Of a stretch of 64,000 bases of DNA, positions 44,968 through 56,673 are shown piece by piece. The notes beneath the pieces were generated by a model that was not told the origin of the DNA, searched no databases, and saw only the letters and a list, made by a program, of their open reading frames with translations. Position 1 is the first letter of the stretch, and every line of letters begins with the position of its first letter. The stretch is from Zingiber officinale (taxonomy: Eukaryota > Streptophyta > Magnoliopsida > Zingiberales > Zingiberaceae): assembly GCF_018446385.1 (NCBI RefSeq), contig NC_055992.1, forward strand, positions 15,904,877-15,968,876, in the 5' to 3' direction. A program made the position numbers and the translations under genes.

Positions 44968-45129
44968 CTGCATGTTGGTCTGATTTTATAGATGAATTCT
45001 AGTCTTAATTCCCAATGAAAATTGAATTTTTATAAAGGGAGTAGTCGGAAGCTAAGGAAGGAAACCAGGGGCGTTATTCTTTATTTTATAACTATAAAAT
45101 AAATGCTCTTATTTTGTTTTTTATGAAGA

Positions 45130-46110
45130 TATGCGCTATCTCTAACTATGTTAATACATGTATTATTTTTTGAAGGTGACGGTGAAATCTATCATTGTAC
45201 TAAAAATTAAAAGAATTTATCTATTATTTATTTACGGAAGCAAAAATGGAACCGTCACCTTGTTGACTCTTTCATAAAAAATAAAATAAAATGTGAAAGC
45301 CGCCTTCGTACGTTGTGGCATTTAATATTTTTTATATAATTAATATTATGAATCTAAAGATTATTATGAAAAAAAATTAATATAGTATCGTTACTCAATT
45401 AAATTAAATTTAGATAGATAAATTATAAAGATGTTTTATTTTAACATAAGAGTGTTTTATATGAGGTAAATCTAATGTATTTTATTTCCATTAAAAATTG
45501 ACCCAAAACATTAGAGTAACCATCAATTACCTATAAATTATGAGTTAGTACATTTATATCATAAATGGATCATTTTGAGCTTCGGACTATAAATGGTAAG
45601 AACATCAATATCGTAAGACTTTTTATGCACTTAGCGTTAAAAAATATAAGGAATTCAAAAAAATTTATCTTCCATATTTGAACGAATGAGACACAATGAG
45701 TTTAAATTATTTGTGGCGTTGAGATGTCCTTAGCACTATCTACATTTCCAATTTAATTTAGTTGATTTAGTGACAATCTGTCACTTCAATGATTAAAAAG
45801 GGACGGATATCTTAATTATCATAAAATAAAATAATTAAATAATTGGGAAGGAAAATGAAGAATATAATTGTGAAGAAAGTTCTTTTAGCATAGTGTAAAC
45901 TTTCATTAATTAGCGTTGAAAAATCACCTCACGCTGATGGATGTGAAAGTCTCCTCAAAGGATAAAGATGGCACGATGTCTTCTTTAATATTTTATATAC
46001 AGCAAAAAAACACAATATGAATACGTTTCTCCGGCACATGACATCCATCCCCTTTTTATATATATATAACCACACCACTATTAAATATCAAACGATAATT
46101 TATCAAAAGA
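45130..46110. other. Intergenic AT-rich DNA, nothing recognised
   Basis: I see no open frame, LTR or repeat with support in this stretch. Confidence 0.5.
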
Positions 46111-46466
46111 TATATTTTAATTTTTAAATTTACTAAAAAAAAATGTACATTACTTTAATATTTATTAAAATGCGTACCTTTTTATAATGACCTTTCTATT
46201 CTATCCTTTTAACAAATTTAAATGATTTTTTTCTTTTCTTTATCATTTCTCTCTCTTCTCTTTCCTCTCATTCATACAATGTATCTTCTCTTTCCTGTCC
46301 TCTGTTTTATCTTCTCTTTTTTTTTTAACTTTTTATTTCAATTTTTTTTCAACCCTGTTATAGGAGATCAGACTCATGTTGAGTCTGTAGGCCTGATATG
46401 GGGAGATATCAGACCCAACAACAGAAAAAAAAAAAAAAGAGATTTAGGTTTTTCAAATTCCACTAT

Positions 46467-46695
46467 TAGGAATGCCAAAAATAATAATGGAGAGTATATT
46501 TGAGCTCCTTGCAACATCAGAAATCCACAGGAACTGAAATGGGTGCAATCGGAGTTCTCTAGGTTATCAGTAAGTTTTGACCAAAACCCACTGATCAACC
46601 TAGAGACTTTAGATTGTAGTCATTTAAGGTCCTGTGGATTTCTAAAATTGAAAGGAGTCCAAATATGCTCTCCATTTTTATTTTTGGCATTCCTA
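46467..46695. repeat. Long imperfect palindrome 1
   Basis: The left arm from TAGGAATGCCAAAAATAA pairs with the right arm ending TTATTTTTGGCATTCCTA; arms of about 110 bp meet near 46580 at TTTTGACCAAAACCCACTGA. Transcribed, it would fold into a single long hairpin. Confidence 0.8.
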
Positions 46696-46796
46696 GTTGT
46701 GGACCAGAGATTTTGATACCTCTTCATATCAGACCCAACAATAGAAAAAAAAGATAAAAGGAAAAAAAAGAAAGAAAGAGAGATTTAGTTTTTTCA

Positions 46797-47036
46797 AAAC
46801 CTCTGGTCCATCACTAGGAATACCAAAAATAACAATAGAGAGCATATTTGGACTCCTTGCAATTTTAGAAATCCACAGGACCTGAAATGATTGCAATATG
46901 AGGTATCTAGGTCGATCAGTGAGTTTTGGTCAAAACCCACTAATAGACCTAGAGAGCTCTGATTGCACCCATTTCAGTTCGTATGGATTTCTGATGTTAT
47001 AAGAAGTTCAAATATACTATCCATTGTTTATTTTAA
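46797..47036. repeat. Long imperfect palindrome 2
   Basis: A second hairpin of the same family (CTAGGAATACCAAAAATAAC...; centre TTTTGGTCAAAACCCACTAA near 46930) follows about 100 bp after the first. Its left arm is also an inverted copy of the right arm and flank of palindrome 1 (CCTCTGGTCCA against TGGACCAGAGA). A decayed further arm is seen near 47200-47260. Confidence 0.75.
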
Positions 47037-47829
47037 CTTCTAAAATATGTTAAAAATATAATAAGAAAGAATCAGTAAAACAATCCCCATACGTTGGGCC
47101 TTATATGAATCATATCAGACCCACACATGAGGATTTTTGCCAATTCATCATTATTACAATTTTACACCTCCGTAGAAGTCGAAATAAATAATGGATTAGT
47201 TTCTGTTGATTTCTAGGGTTGCAAAGAATTCAAATATATCATCTGATTATTTCAACTTCTCCAAATGTATTAAAAGGTTATCAAAAAAGCAACTAAACTC
47301 TAAACGTTGTGGAACTGATATGATTTAAATATCAAGACTATGTTATACATGCACACATGGAAAAAAAAAGAGGAAAGAGAAGAGCGGAGAGGGAAAATTA
47401 GATTTGTGTGCATAGGAGAGAGTAAATAGAAGAGAGAGTAAGAAACTACGGTAAAGAAAAAAGTTAGATTTGTCATAAGGATAAAATAGAAAATGCACTT
47501 AAAAAGATATGTTCTTTGGTAAATACTAAATTAGCATACGTTGATACGGTGCATGATAGTGGGGTCGGACAGCGGACGTTGTCGGAAGTCAAGCCCTCAG
47601 GGCGATCAGAAGTCAAGCCCACGAGGCAGTCAAAAGTCAAGCTCACGTGACGGTCAGAAGTCAAGCCTACGTGGTGGTCAAAAGTCCGGCCTACGTGGAG
47701 GTCAAAAGTTCGGCCTACGGGGTTCAAGGGCCAGGTTATAGGATGGTCCTGGTCGGGCACAAGTGGCATGCTGGTATTACACCTACATGTCAAGTAGGAA
47801 CTCGGAAGGTAAGACATATAGGTCAGGAT

Positions 47830-48300
47830 ATGTGGACGAAGGATTACAAGCCAGGACTTATAGACTTGCAGAACAAAATACACGAATCAAAGCGTACAGG
47901 TCGGGATATGCAAACCAAGGATTACAGGTCAGGACTTATAGACTTGCGGCATAGGATACACAGATCAAAGCGTACAGGTCAGGATATGCAAACCAAGGAT
48001 TACAGGTCAGGACTTATAGACTTATGGCACAGGATACACGGACCAAAGCGTACAGGTCAGGATATGCAAACCAAGGATTACAGGTCAGGACTTATAGACT
48101 TACGACACAGGATACACGGATCAAAGCGTACAGGTCGGGATATGCAAACCAAGGATTACAGGTCAGGACTTATAGACTTGCGACACAGGATACACGGGTC
48201 AAAGCATAGATGTCGGGATATGCAAACCAAGGATTACAGGTCAGGACTTATAGATTTGCGGAATAGGACACACGGACCAAGGCATACAGGTCGGGGCACA
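47830..48300 (+). repeat. 78-bp tandem array in LTR H
   Basis: About six copies of a 78-bp unit (AGGTCAGGACTTATAGACTT ... CAAACCAAGGATTAC) occur upstream of the TATA box. Because 78 is divisible by three, a 218-codon frame (47647-48303) stays open through the array with a 26-residue period (RSGLIDLRHRIHGSK...). Confidence 0.9.
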
Positions 48301-48760
48301 TAAACCAAGGCTCTCAGAGCAGGATATGCGGACCAAAGACATACAGGTCACGATATATGGACTAAGGCTTACAGGTCGGGATCTACATGACAAGATATAT
48401 AGAACAGGATACACGGACCAAAGACATACAGGTCAAGATATGTGGACGAAGGCTTACAGGTCAGGATAAGATATAGAATAGGGCCATGCATACGGGACGA
48501 GACTTGAGGAACGATAAGCGAAGGCCTTGAAGGGCAGGGCGGTAGGCGCAGGTCTGGATCTACCGGGATAGACCGAATGGTAAATGTAGGGCGGGACGTA
48601 CAGATCTGGATTTGCGGGACAAAAAACAAGCCAAGGAATGAGTCAGGAAAGGCAAGTTTGTGCATACAGGTCAAGATTTGCAGGTATGAGGACCCAGTCA
48701 AGGGTTAACAGACTGGGGCGAGCCTACACTATACGACAAGCAAGCCAGGGAATCGTAACA
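48301..48760 (+). other. Decayed continuation of the LTR H repeats
   Basis: The sequence still contains ACAGGTC and GGACCAAAG(A)CATACAGG motifs of the array but irregularly spaced. No gene is present. Confidence 0.5.
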
Positions 48761-49285
48761 ACCCGTCAGAGAATAATCACTGCATGTCAGGGAATATACT
48801 AACGGTCTAGGGCTCATTGCCCACCGATTCCTCCTTAAACCTATAGGAAGATGCCATGTGTCATTCGCCGCCAGACAAATCCTGACACTCGACATTCCCT
48901 GACACCTATCAGACTCCAGAAGTACCCACAACCATATAAAAAGGGAGGCTTTGTCTCTACGCAGGTATGCTCACTCGTCTTTTCATTCTCGTCTTTTACT
49001 TTTCGTCTTTTCACTGTGCTTCTAGGGAAAAAGTACTTGACTTGAGCGTCGGATGGCCTAACCCGGGGACTTTTTCCCTGGTTCTTGGTCTTTAACGTAG
49101 AGGCGGCTTGTCTGAGTGTGTGCAGAGCCCTCGCGTCATCGTCCCCGTCATCACCCCCCGTCATCCGCTCATGAGAACCATTCCGGTAGGTTCTAGCTCA
49201 ACCAGGCGCTTCTATGACTTTCCGTCAACACCAAGGACAGCGCAGCCAGCCTCTGTCTGACTCAGCTTCCGGACAAGATCAAATT

Positions 49286-49304
49286 TGGCGTCGTCTGTGG
49301 GAAC
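49286..49304 (+). promoter_or_regulatory. Primer binding site, element H (Tat type)
   Basis: TGGCGTCGTCTGTGGGAAC, preceded by GATCAAATT, is identical over 19 bases to the site at 63742-63760, though the surrounding LTRs differ. Confidence 0.7.
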
Positions 49305-49330
49305 ACAGCTACCTACTCTAGAATGTGAAG

Positions 49331-50700
49331 ATGGAGGATTCTGGCAGAATCAATGTAACCATGATAGCGAGAGAGTATGAACTCTTCAAAGAAGCCAAAA
49401 GGTGGGCAGCCTCTGAAAAGCAACAAACTACCACTTCCAGACCGCGAAAGTTACCTGAGATTTCTAAAGAACCAGCCCACGCCTCGGATCGAGGTTCTAA
49501 AAGCAAACAACCCATGGAATTTCCTCCTGCCTTTTATAGAGAGCTCGGCCAGGGTTATTACCAGCCAGATCTTAGTTGCTATAGCCACAAGGAGCAACCA
49601 CAAGTTTCTGTGGCAAAAAGTTCTCTGCCCAAGGATTCGAAAAGGGGAAAGACTACCATCCCCTGAGAAGAATGCCGTGTAGAGCTGGAGGAGAAAGTGC
49701 CATTCTCTTCCAAAATATTGGAGGAAAGGCTACCCAAAGGGTACTGACCCCCAGCTATCGGAGAATATGATGGCAGCAAAGATCCTGAAGACCACCTTTG
49801 TTAGTTCAGGAACGCGGCTCTGTTACACCAGTACAGCAATGCCGTTAAATGTCGGGTATTCCTGAATACCTTATTGGGCTCTGCCTAGAAATGGTTCGAT
49901 GGATTGTCATACGGGTCAATCACCTGCTTTCTAGATTTCAAGACCGCATTCCTGCGCCACTTCATCAGCAGCAGGAAATATCAAAAAACTGACCATTGTA
50001 TGTTTGCTCTGAAGCAAGGGCCCTCTGAGCCGTTAAGAAGCTATATCAAACGCTTCAACCAAGTGGCCCAGGATATCCCCGCAGCCACATCGGAAATACT
50101 CATGAGCACCTTCTCTCATGGTCTGACAGAAGGAGAATTCTTTAGGGATCTCATCAGAAATCCCGTAAAGAATTTCGATGAGATGCTGGAGAAGGCGGCC
50201 AGCTACATCAATGTGGAAGAAGCGCAGGTGGCTCGAAGGAAGGTAGACCAACCGCCTTCTTCTGCCAACAAGCCAGAAAGAAGAGTACCCCAACCGCCTG
50301 CTCAACCTCTCCCGTGTGCTCGGGATGCTCGACCTACTTTCCACCCTGGTCAGGATGTTCGGCCGATCCCGCTCATAGCTGCAGTTCATGCCCCCTCCTC
50401 CCCGACCTGGGCCTTGGGGGTTGCGCTATTGTACTTATCATCGGTCGCACACACATGCCACCAGCGATTATTTTCAATTCGCTCGTGACTCTTGTCGTGC
50501 TGCTGAGCTGGGCCTACCACCCCCCGAGCTGGCTCCTCAGGTCCAAATAATGATGGAGGAGCAACACAATGCAGCGGGACAGGTTAGCCGACCCCAGGCA
50601 GATCAGGGGGGTCAAGCATGCAACAACAAGGACACGCCGGGGAGCAAGGAGAAGCTCGCGAAGCTGAGAATCAAGGCAATGCGACCATCCGGGATATTGG
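49331..50700 (+). pseudogene. Element H gag, broken
   Basis: The frame starts MEDSGRINVTMIAREYELF at 49331 and stays in one frame to 50488, interrupted by in-frame stops at 49664, about 49745, about 49802 and about 49886. The gag core is clear: KWFDGLSYGSITCFLDFK, FALKQGPSEPLRSYIKRF, FSHGLTEGEFFRDLI. A frame change near 50380 leads to a zinc-knuckle-like remnant (CTYHRSHTHATSDY) with its last Cys replaced. Gag would form the particle; it cannot be translated as it stands. Confidence 0.8.
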
Positions 50701-51382
50701 CATGATCTCTGGAGGACCTACCGACGGAGATTCAGGCAGGGCACGCACGTCCCATGAACGCCGGTTGGAGATCTATGCTGTTGGATGCAGCCAGGAGCAG
50801 GCTGCTGGCCCTGTCATCAGCTTTGGGCCACAGAACTTGGAAGGACTTGAGCTGCCTCATGATGACACCCTTATCATTAAAGCCATCATAGCCAATAGTC
50901 GCGTGGCCAGGGTCTTCGTTGACACCGAGAGCTCTGTCAACGTGTTGTTCAAGACTGCTTTTAAAGAAATACAGATCGACACCAGCGAGCTCCAGCCGGT
51001 GGCTACTTCTTTGTATGACTTTACTAGTAATGAGGTAAAGCCCATGGGCCAGATCAAGTTGGCCATATCTTTGGGGAGCGAGCCATTAGTAAGAACCAGG
51101 AGGAGCACCTTCCTTGTAGTAGATTCACCCACTTCCTACAACGTTATTTTGGGTCGATTAGCTCTACATGAGTTCCGAGCTGCTGTCTCTACTTTCCACC
51201 AGAAAATCAAATTCCCCGTGGGAGAGCAGGTCGGGGAAGTTAGAGGAGAGCAATGGGTTTCTCGGCGATGCTATATTGACATAGTCAAAGTAGAAGCTCG
51301 CAAGGCACAGAGGACTCAAGACGGGGCTATGCACGCCATTCAAGAAGAACCCCTACCTACAGCTGAAGAACACATTCCCTAG
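50618..51382 (+). pseudogene. Element H protease region, active site altered
   Basis: The open stretch includes RRLEIYAVG, then a pepsin-like retroviral protease domain (VARVFVDTESSVNVLF, about residues 100-115; YNVILGRLALHEF further on). The catalytic triad reads D-T-E where D-T/S-G is required, so even in frame the enzyme would be inactive. A stop at 51382 separates it from reverse transcriptase. Confidence 0.8.
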
Positions 51383-52850
51383 GAGGAAGTTCAGCTATAT
51401 CCTGAACGCCCAAAAAGTCTTATTCATGTAGCCGGTGATTTACCTCCCGAGCTCAAAGAAGAATTGATCCAGTGCTTGACCCGCAACAGAGATGTCTTTG
51501 CCTGGTCCACTGAAGAATTACTAGGGGTCAAGCCTGAAGTAGCGAAGCACAAGATACATCTCCTGCCTGACGCCCGGCCGGTCAAGCAGAAGAAGAGAAA
51601 CTTCTCAGCCGATCAAAATAAAATTATCCGAGCTGAAGTGGACCAGCTCAGGAAAGCAGGCCACGTTAGGGAAGTACAATTCCCGTCCTGGCTCTCTAAC
51701 GTGGTCTTGGTGGCGAAACCTAATAATAAGTGAAGGGTTTGTATAGACTTCTGGGATCTCAATCAGGCCAGCCCTAAAGATTGTTATCCTTTGCCCAGAA
51801 TTGATCAGCTGGTAGACTCAACCACCGGCTGCGAAAGATTTGCATGCTGGATGCTTATCAGGGGTACCATCAGATTCCCCTAGCCCTGGAGGACCAGGAG
51901 AAGGTCAATTTTATTACAGCAGATGGTACTTTCTGTTACACTATCATGCCCTTCGGACTCAGGACCACTGGTGCAACATACCAATGGATGATAGATAAAA
52001 TCTTCCGGGAGCAGGCTGGGCACAATGTGGAAGTCTATGTGGACGACATACTCATCAAATCCCCTTTATCTGAAAATTTGATAACTGATGTGGAAGAGAC
52101 TTGCGTCACCCTCTGACAGTATGGGTAAAAATTAAATCCCCTAAAACTTTTATTTGGAGCCACAGGTGGGAAGTTCTTGGGATACCTGGTAGCTGAGTGG
52201 GGAATTGACGCCAATCCTGAGAAGGTCCAAGCACTCCTGGACATGAAGGCTCCCCAGAACTTGAAGGAGGCTCAGAAGTTGGTAGGCAGGATAACAACCC
52301 TGTCTAGATTTATCTCCCGATCAGCAGACAAAGCGGCGCCCTTCTTCAAAGTGCTCAGAAAAGCCTCCAAATTCCAGTGGGATGAAGAATGTACGTGAGC
52401 TTTTGAGGAGTTAAAAAAGTATCTGGAGACCCTTCCTTCCTTGTTCAAGCCTGTTACAGGAGAACCACTCTGGATCTACCTGTCAGCCACCCCTAAGGCC
52501 ATGGGGGCGGTGTTAGTGAAAGAGCAGGACAATGTATAATGGTCGGTGTACTTTTTTAGTCATCTATTGAAGGGGACTGAGTCTAGATACACAGCTCTGG
52601 AAAAGTTAGTCAATGGATTGGTGGTCATGGCTCGACGCCTAAGGCCTTATTTTCTGGTACATCCCATCACAGTCCTGACCAATAGAACCATCGGTAAAGC
52701 CCTCACCAATGTAAAGGTTGCTGGTCGACTTATCAAGTGGGTGATAGAACTGGGAGAGTATAATATATCTTATCAACCTCGCACGACTATTAAAGCGCAG
52801 GCCATGGCTGATTTTCTAACCGAGATTCGTCAAACTGATTCGGAAGAAAC
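51383..52850 (+). pseudogene. Element H reverse transcriptase and first RNase H, broken
   Basis: Motifs in order: FPSWLSNVVLVAKPNNK (51670-51730), CIDFWDLNQASPKDCYPLPR, YQGYHQIPLA, IMPFGLRTTGATYQ, the catalytic YVDDILIKS (about 52038-52064), FLGYLVAEWGI, then RNase H-like LWIYLSATPKAMGAVL and YFFSHLLKG. Stops occur at about 51731, 52114, 52396 and 52538, and the frame shifts between 51740 and 51844. The YVDD core is intact but isolated. Confidence 0.85.
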
Positions 52851-53220
52851 TTGGAAGGTATATGTGGATGGATCGGCCACACAGCAGGGAAGTGGTGTCA
52901 GAGTTCTTTTGATATCTCCTCAAGAAGACATCTTGCAGCTAGCCGTGCGATTAAATTTCAGAGCCACTAATAACGAGGCAGAGTATGAGATTTATTGGCA
53001 AGGCTGCAGGCAGCCCGACATGTGGGAGCTGCTCGAGTAGTCATATACTCGGATTCTCAATTAGTAACCCAACAGATAGCAGGTAACTTTGGGATCAATA
53101 GTGATAAGCTGCAGGTATATCGAGAGGCTTATGAGAAAATGAAAGAAGAATTCAAGGAGGTCACGGTCAGCAAGATTCCCATAACAGAGAATGGCTGAGT
53201 TGACGAGTTAGCTAAAATGG
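52851..53220 (+). pseudogene. Element H second (archaeal-type) RNase H
   Basis: VYVDGSATQQGSGVRVLLIS and FRATNNEAEYE mark a second RNase H domain, which is the hallmark of Tat-lineage Ty3/gypsy elements and supports that assignment over Athila or chromoviruses. The frame shifts near 53000; IYSDSQLVTQQIAGNFG continues the domain. A TGA lies at 53196-53198. Confidence 0.8.
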
Positions 53221-54541
53221 CCAGTTCTCTAACCACATGGGTTTTTGACAAGTCAATAGCGCAGACCTTCCTCATAGTTCAGATAGATCTTCAGAATAAC
53301 ATGGACGCGCCTATTGATTGGAGAGCACCAATGATCAATTATCTTCAGCGAGGTATCCTGCCAACCGACCCTGAGGAAGCATGGCTGGTCAGGAAAAATG
53401 CTCATGCTTACACCATGATAGGAGATCAGTTATACAAGCGAGCATTTTCCAGGCCTTTGCTCAAGTGTTTAAACATGAAGAGGCGGGGTATGCCTTACAA
53501 GAAATACATCGAGGGTGTTGTGGTTGTCATGCTGGAGGCAGAACATTAGCTTGTCGGGTGCTGCTGGCTGGCTATTTCTGGCCTACCTTACAGAAGGATG
53601 CTCAGCAATTGGTGACTACTTGCTTATCCTGCCAGAAACATCAGACTCTGACACATATGCCCACCTCAATGCTAAAGACGTCCATCGTTTCTTGCCCCTT
53701 TAATCAGTGGGGTATGGATATTGTAGGACCATTCCCTATGACACTCGGTCAAAAGCGATTTCTACTTGTAGCGGTGGACTACTTTTCCAAATGGGTAGAA
53801 GCCGAAGCCCTGGCCAGAATTACAGAAGGAGCGATTATTAAGTTTTTGTGGAAAAACATTTTGTGCAGATTCGGCATATCTCATAAGCTGGTATCGGATA
53901 ACGGAAGATAATTTCAAGGCCGGAAGATCCAGGCCTAGTGTCAAGGGTTCAGCATTACTCACTCCTTTACATCCGTAGCATACCCACAAAGTAATGGGCA
54001 AACAGAAGTTATCAACTGAGAGATTGTGCAGGGATTGAAAGTTAAGCTAGATCACGTTGGAGGAGATTGGGTAGAAGAATTTCAAAGTATTCTCTGGACC
54101 TACCGTACAACGCCTCGGGAGAGCACAGGCCTCACCCCCTTTCATCTAGTCTACGACAATGAAGCGGTGGTGCCTATAGAGATCGGGGTGCCTTCCACTA
54201 GAAAGATGTTGTACGATGAAGAGAATGTCGAACGGAGACTTGCAGAGCTGGATCTCATTAGTGAAATCTGTGAACGGATGGCGGCCAGGCTAGAAGCCTA
54301 TCGACAAAGGATGAAGCAGAGTTATGATAGGAGGGTGGTTCCTCGTTTCTTCGGAGAAGGGGACCTGGTCTGGAAGCGAGTGAAACATGTGGGGGACGTG
54401 GCCAAGTTGGCACCCCAATGGGATGGGTCCTATAAAATTATTAAAAAGTTGGCGTCAGGTGCTTACTACTTACAGGAAGACCGGGGTAGGAATCTAGACC
54501 GGCCCTGGAGTGCTAACTATCTGCGGCCTTACCGCACATAA
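53200..54541 (+). pseudogene. Element H integrase, broken
   Basis: The zinc-binding N-terminus is split by a frameshift near 53480 (EEAGYALQEIHRGCCGCHAG; CLSCQKHQ). The catalytic core follows with WGMDIVGPFP, DYFSKWVEAEA, LVSDNGR and YPQSNGQTEVIN, so the D, D and E positions are recognisable. Stops sit at about 53909, 53936 and 54017. The C-terminal part (54026-54541) is open for 171 codons and ends NYLRPYRT before TAA. It would insert the DNA copy; this copy is dead. Confidence 0.85.
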
Positions 54542-54837
54542 CCTTATCTTTTGTAAAACCTGACCCTGATAAGTGTAAGTCTGAGGGAGGTAGGATGGAT
54601 CAGGTTGAGAATACTTACTCAACCGGTCAGTAAGAATGTCCACCTGGTCAGGATTATTATCTCCTTACTCTTTGAAAATCATCAAACTCATTGCGGACTC
54701 ATACTCAAAGAGTGGATGACAAGAAGTGAGATAGAACATTTACAAAGTGAGAACATTAACAAAGTAAGATAGAACATCAAGCATGGAGTAGTTCGGTTTA
54801 CACAATGTACAAATACAAATTACTGAAAAGCAGAAAA
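54542..54837 (+). other. Element H 3' remnant
   Basis: A purine-rich GAGGGAGGTAGGATGGATCAG (split over 54582-54602) may be the polypurine tract. Some 230 bp of possible LTR start follows before element J. No complete 3' LTR is present. Confidence 0.45.
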
Positions 54838-56660
54838 TGTTAGTGAGAGCCCTAGAGCCGATCATGTGATGATTGTTGTATGGACTCGATGTATCATATT
54901 CCTATATTTATAAAGGCACTTCTTATGTTTATTATACTTACTTGTATTGGTGCAAATTTAACTAAGTATAATAGTGTCCTTGAGTGGAAGGTTCTTATCT
55001 ATATCAATCGATTGGTTGAATTGATAGTGAGATGATATAGAGAACACTACTCTTAATCATTCCTAGTCAAGTATTAACATTCAGGGACAATGTTAATGTG
55101 TTGAGACTAGCATGTAGGTCAATTCGATGACTTGATCTCACAAGTCATGAATATTAGATATCAAGTTGACACATGGGTATGCATTGGAGAATGTATATTG
55201 AATGACCCACTATGAGAAAGTATCATGGATCGTTATATGAGTGTCATATACTTTCTCATGTGACTATTAGTATGACTATCAGTCCTTGGACCTGAAGTCA
55301 CCATGGTTCCCAACATAAGGAGTTGCATACTTTGGCTTCGTCAAACATCACCCGTAAATGGGTAAACTATAAAAGCGACTACTGGGTATGTAATAAATTA
55401 TGCGGAGGGATGTGAGTAATGTAGATGGGATCTATCCCTCCTATATGATGGGAGTGACATCACGATTCTTGATAGAGTGAGACCACTAAGTGCATGGCCA
55501 TGGCCAAATGAGTCAATATGAGATATTGAGCTCATTTGATTAGAGTGAGTCTACTTGGAGTTCAAGACATAGATTGATTAGAGGATGACACGGTCTATGC
55601 CTCAATTGATCAATCTAGATGTCTAGGATAGAAGGACATTGCCACATATTGTGAGAGTCACAATTAGTAGTCACAATGGTGATGTTGGATCTCAACATTC
55701 TTGTAACTTGGGTAGTAAGGATGTGTTGCTAGATACCGCTCATTGCTTATGTTTCTAAATGGGTTTAGGAGCATTGCTAACGTTACAAGAACCTATAGGG
55801 TCACACACAAAGGGCAATTAGATGGAGATTAGGTTCATATGATGGACCAAGAGGATTAGGTTCAAGTGATGAACCAAGTTGGATTAAGAGTAATCCAAAT
55901 TAGACTAATTGAGTTGGACTCAATTTGATTCATGTGTCGAATGAGTCTAATTTAGATTATGATTCATTGAGTCAATTTAAACCAATGAATAGAGATTCAT
56001 TAAATTAAATTGATTTGAATCAAATGTTAGATTTGATCAACCATGGGAGATAAGAGGTCAAGTTTGACTTGACTTGAGAGGGAAGATGAAGGGTCAAGTT
56101 TGACTTGACCAAATGCCACCTCATTGTGACTTGGCATGGGCCGACCAATGATGATGTTCCACATCATCAAGGCTACATCAATGTGTGCCACCTCATGAGG
56201 GAGATCAAGAGCCATGACTCTTGGTATTACATGGAGGTTTAAAACCTCTCATGAGTGGCCAGCCACATTAAGTGAATTCAAGGGGTGTGTGAAGCAATTG
56301 TGTGCTCATTGATTCTCCCTTCTTCTTCTTCCTCTCTTCTCTATTCTCCCTCTCCTCTATTACCGAGACCTCTCAAGGGTGCGAGCACACTCTAAGTGGT
56401 TCTCTCCATCTTTTGTCCGTGTGGATGCGTGTAGAGGAGTGTATACTTGACACTCTACGAGATCCGACAACCATTTGGACGAGCGGGATAAGCGAAGAGC
56501 ATCGCTACAAGGGTAAACTTCTTTTTCATGTAGATCTAAGGTAGATCTAGTGTAGACAAACATGTACATGAATTTTTATTATTTATCTTTGCACGGATCT
56601 GTGGCTAGCTTCGGGGTTTTCGCAACGCAAAAGCGGTTTTTGCGGCTCGAATTGCTAACA
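54838..56660 (+). mobile_element. 5' LTR of Copia element 'J' (1823 bp)
   Basis: It begins TGTTAGTGAGAGCCC and ends ATTGCTAACA, directly before the primer site. A TATA-like TTTATAAAGG lies near 54906-54915. Short open frames in it (56027-56569) have no domain. No matching 3' LTR is in the window. Confidence 0.85.
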
Positions 56661-56661
56661 G

Positions 56662-56673
56662 TGGTATCAGAGC
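56662..56673 (+). promoter_or_regulatory. Primer binding site, element J
   Basis: TGGTATCAGAGC starts one base after the LTR end; initiator Met tRNA type. Confidence 0.9.

Larger units (their letters stand above)
46120..47545. mobile_element. Foldback / Mutator-like non-autonomous DNA transposon candidate
   Basis: The pyrimidine-rich left arm (about 46120-46320, including TTCTATTCTATCCTTTTAACAA) resembles the reverse complement of the right arm (about 47340-47545, TTCTATTTTATCCTTATGACAA), giving terminal inverted repeats of around 200 bp. Between them lie two long hairpins. No transposase frame is present. The ends and target duplication could not be fixed. Confidence 0.5.
47546..49280 (+). 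mobile_element. 5' LTR of Tat-like element 'H'
   Basis: The LTR is inferred from its contents: short GTCAGAAGTCAAGCC repeats (47590-47720), the 78-bp array, a TATA box (TATAAAAA, 48935-48942), a leader, and the primer site just after. Exact edges are unclear; the start probably lies at 47543-47555 and the end just before about 49275. Confidence 0.6.

Noticed and set aside
48841-49164. 107-codon minus-strand frame in LTR H
   Set aside because: It lies antisense to the LTR leader and shows no recognisable domain.
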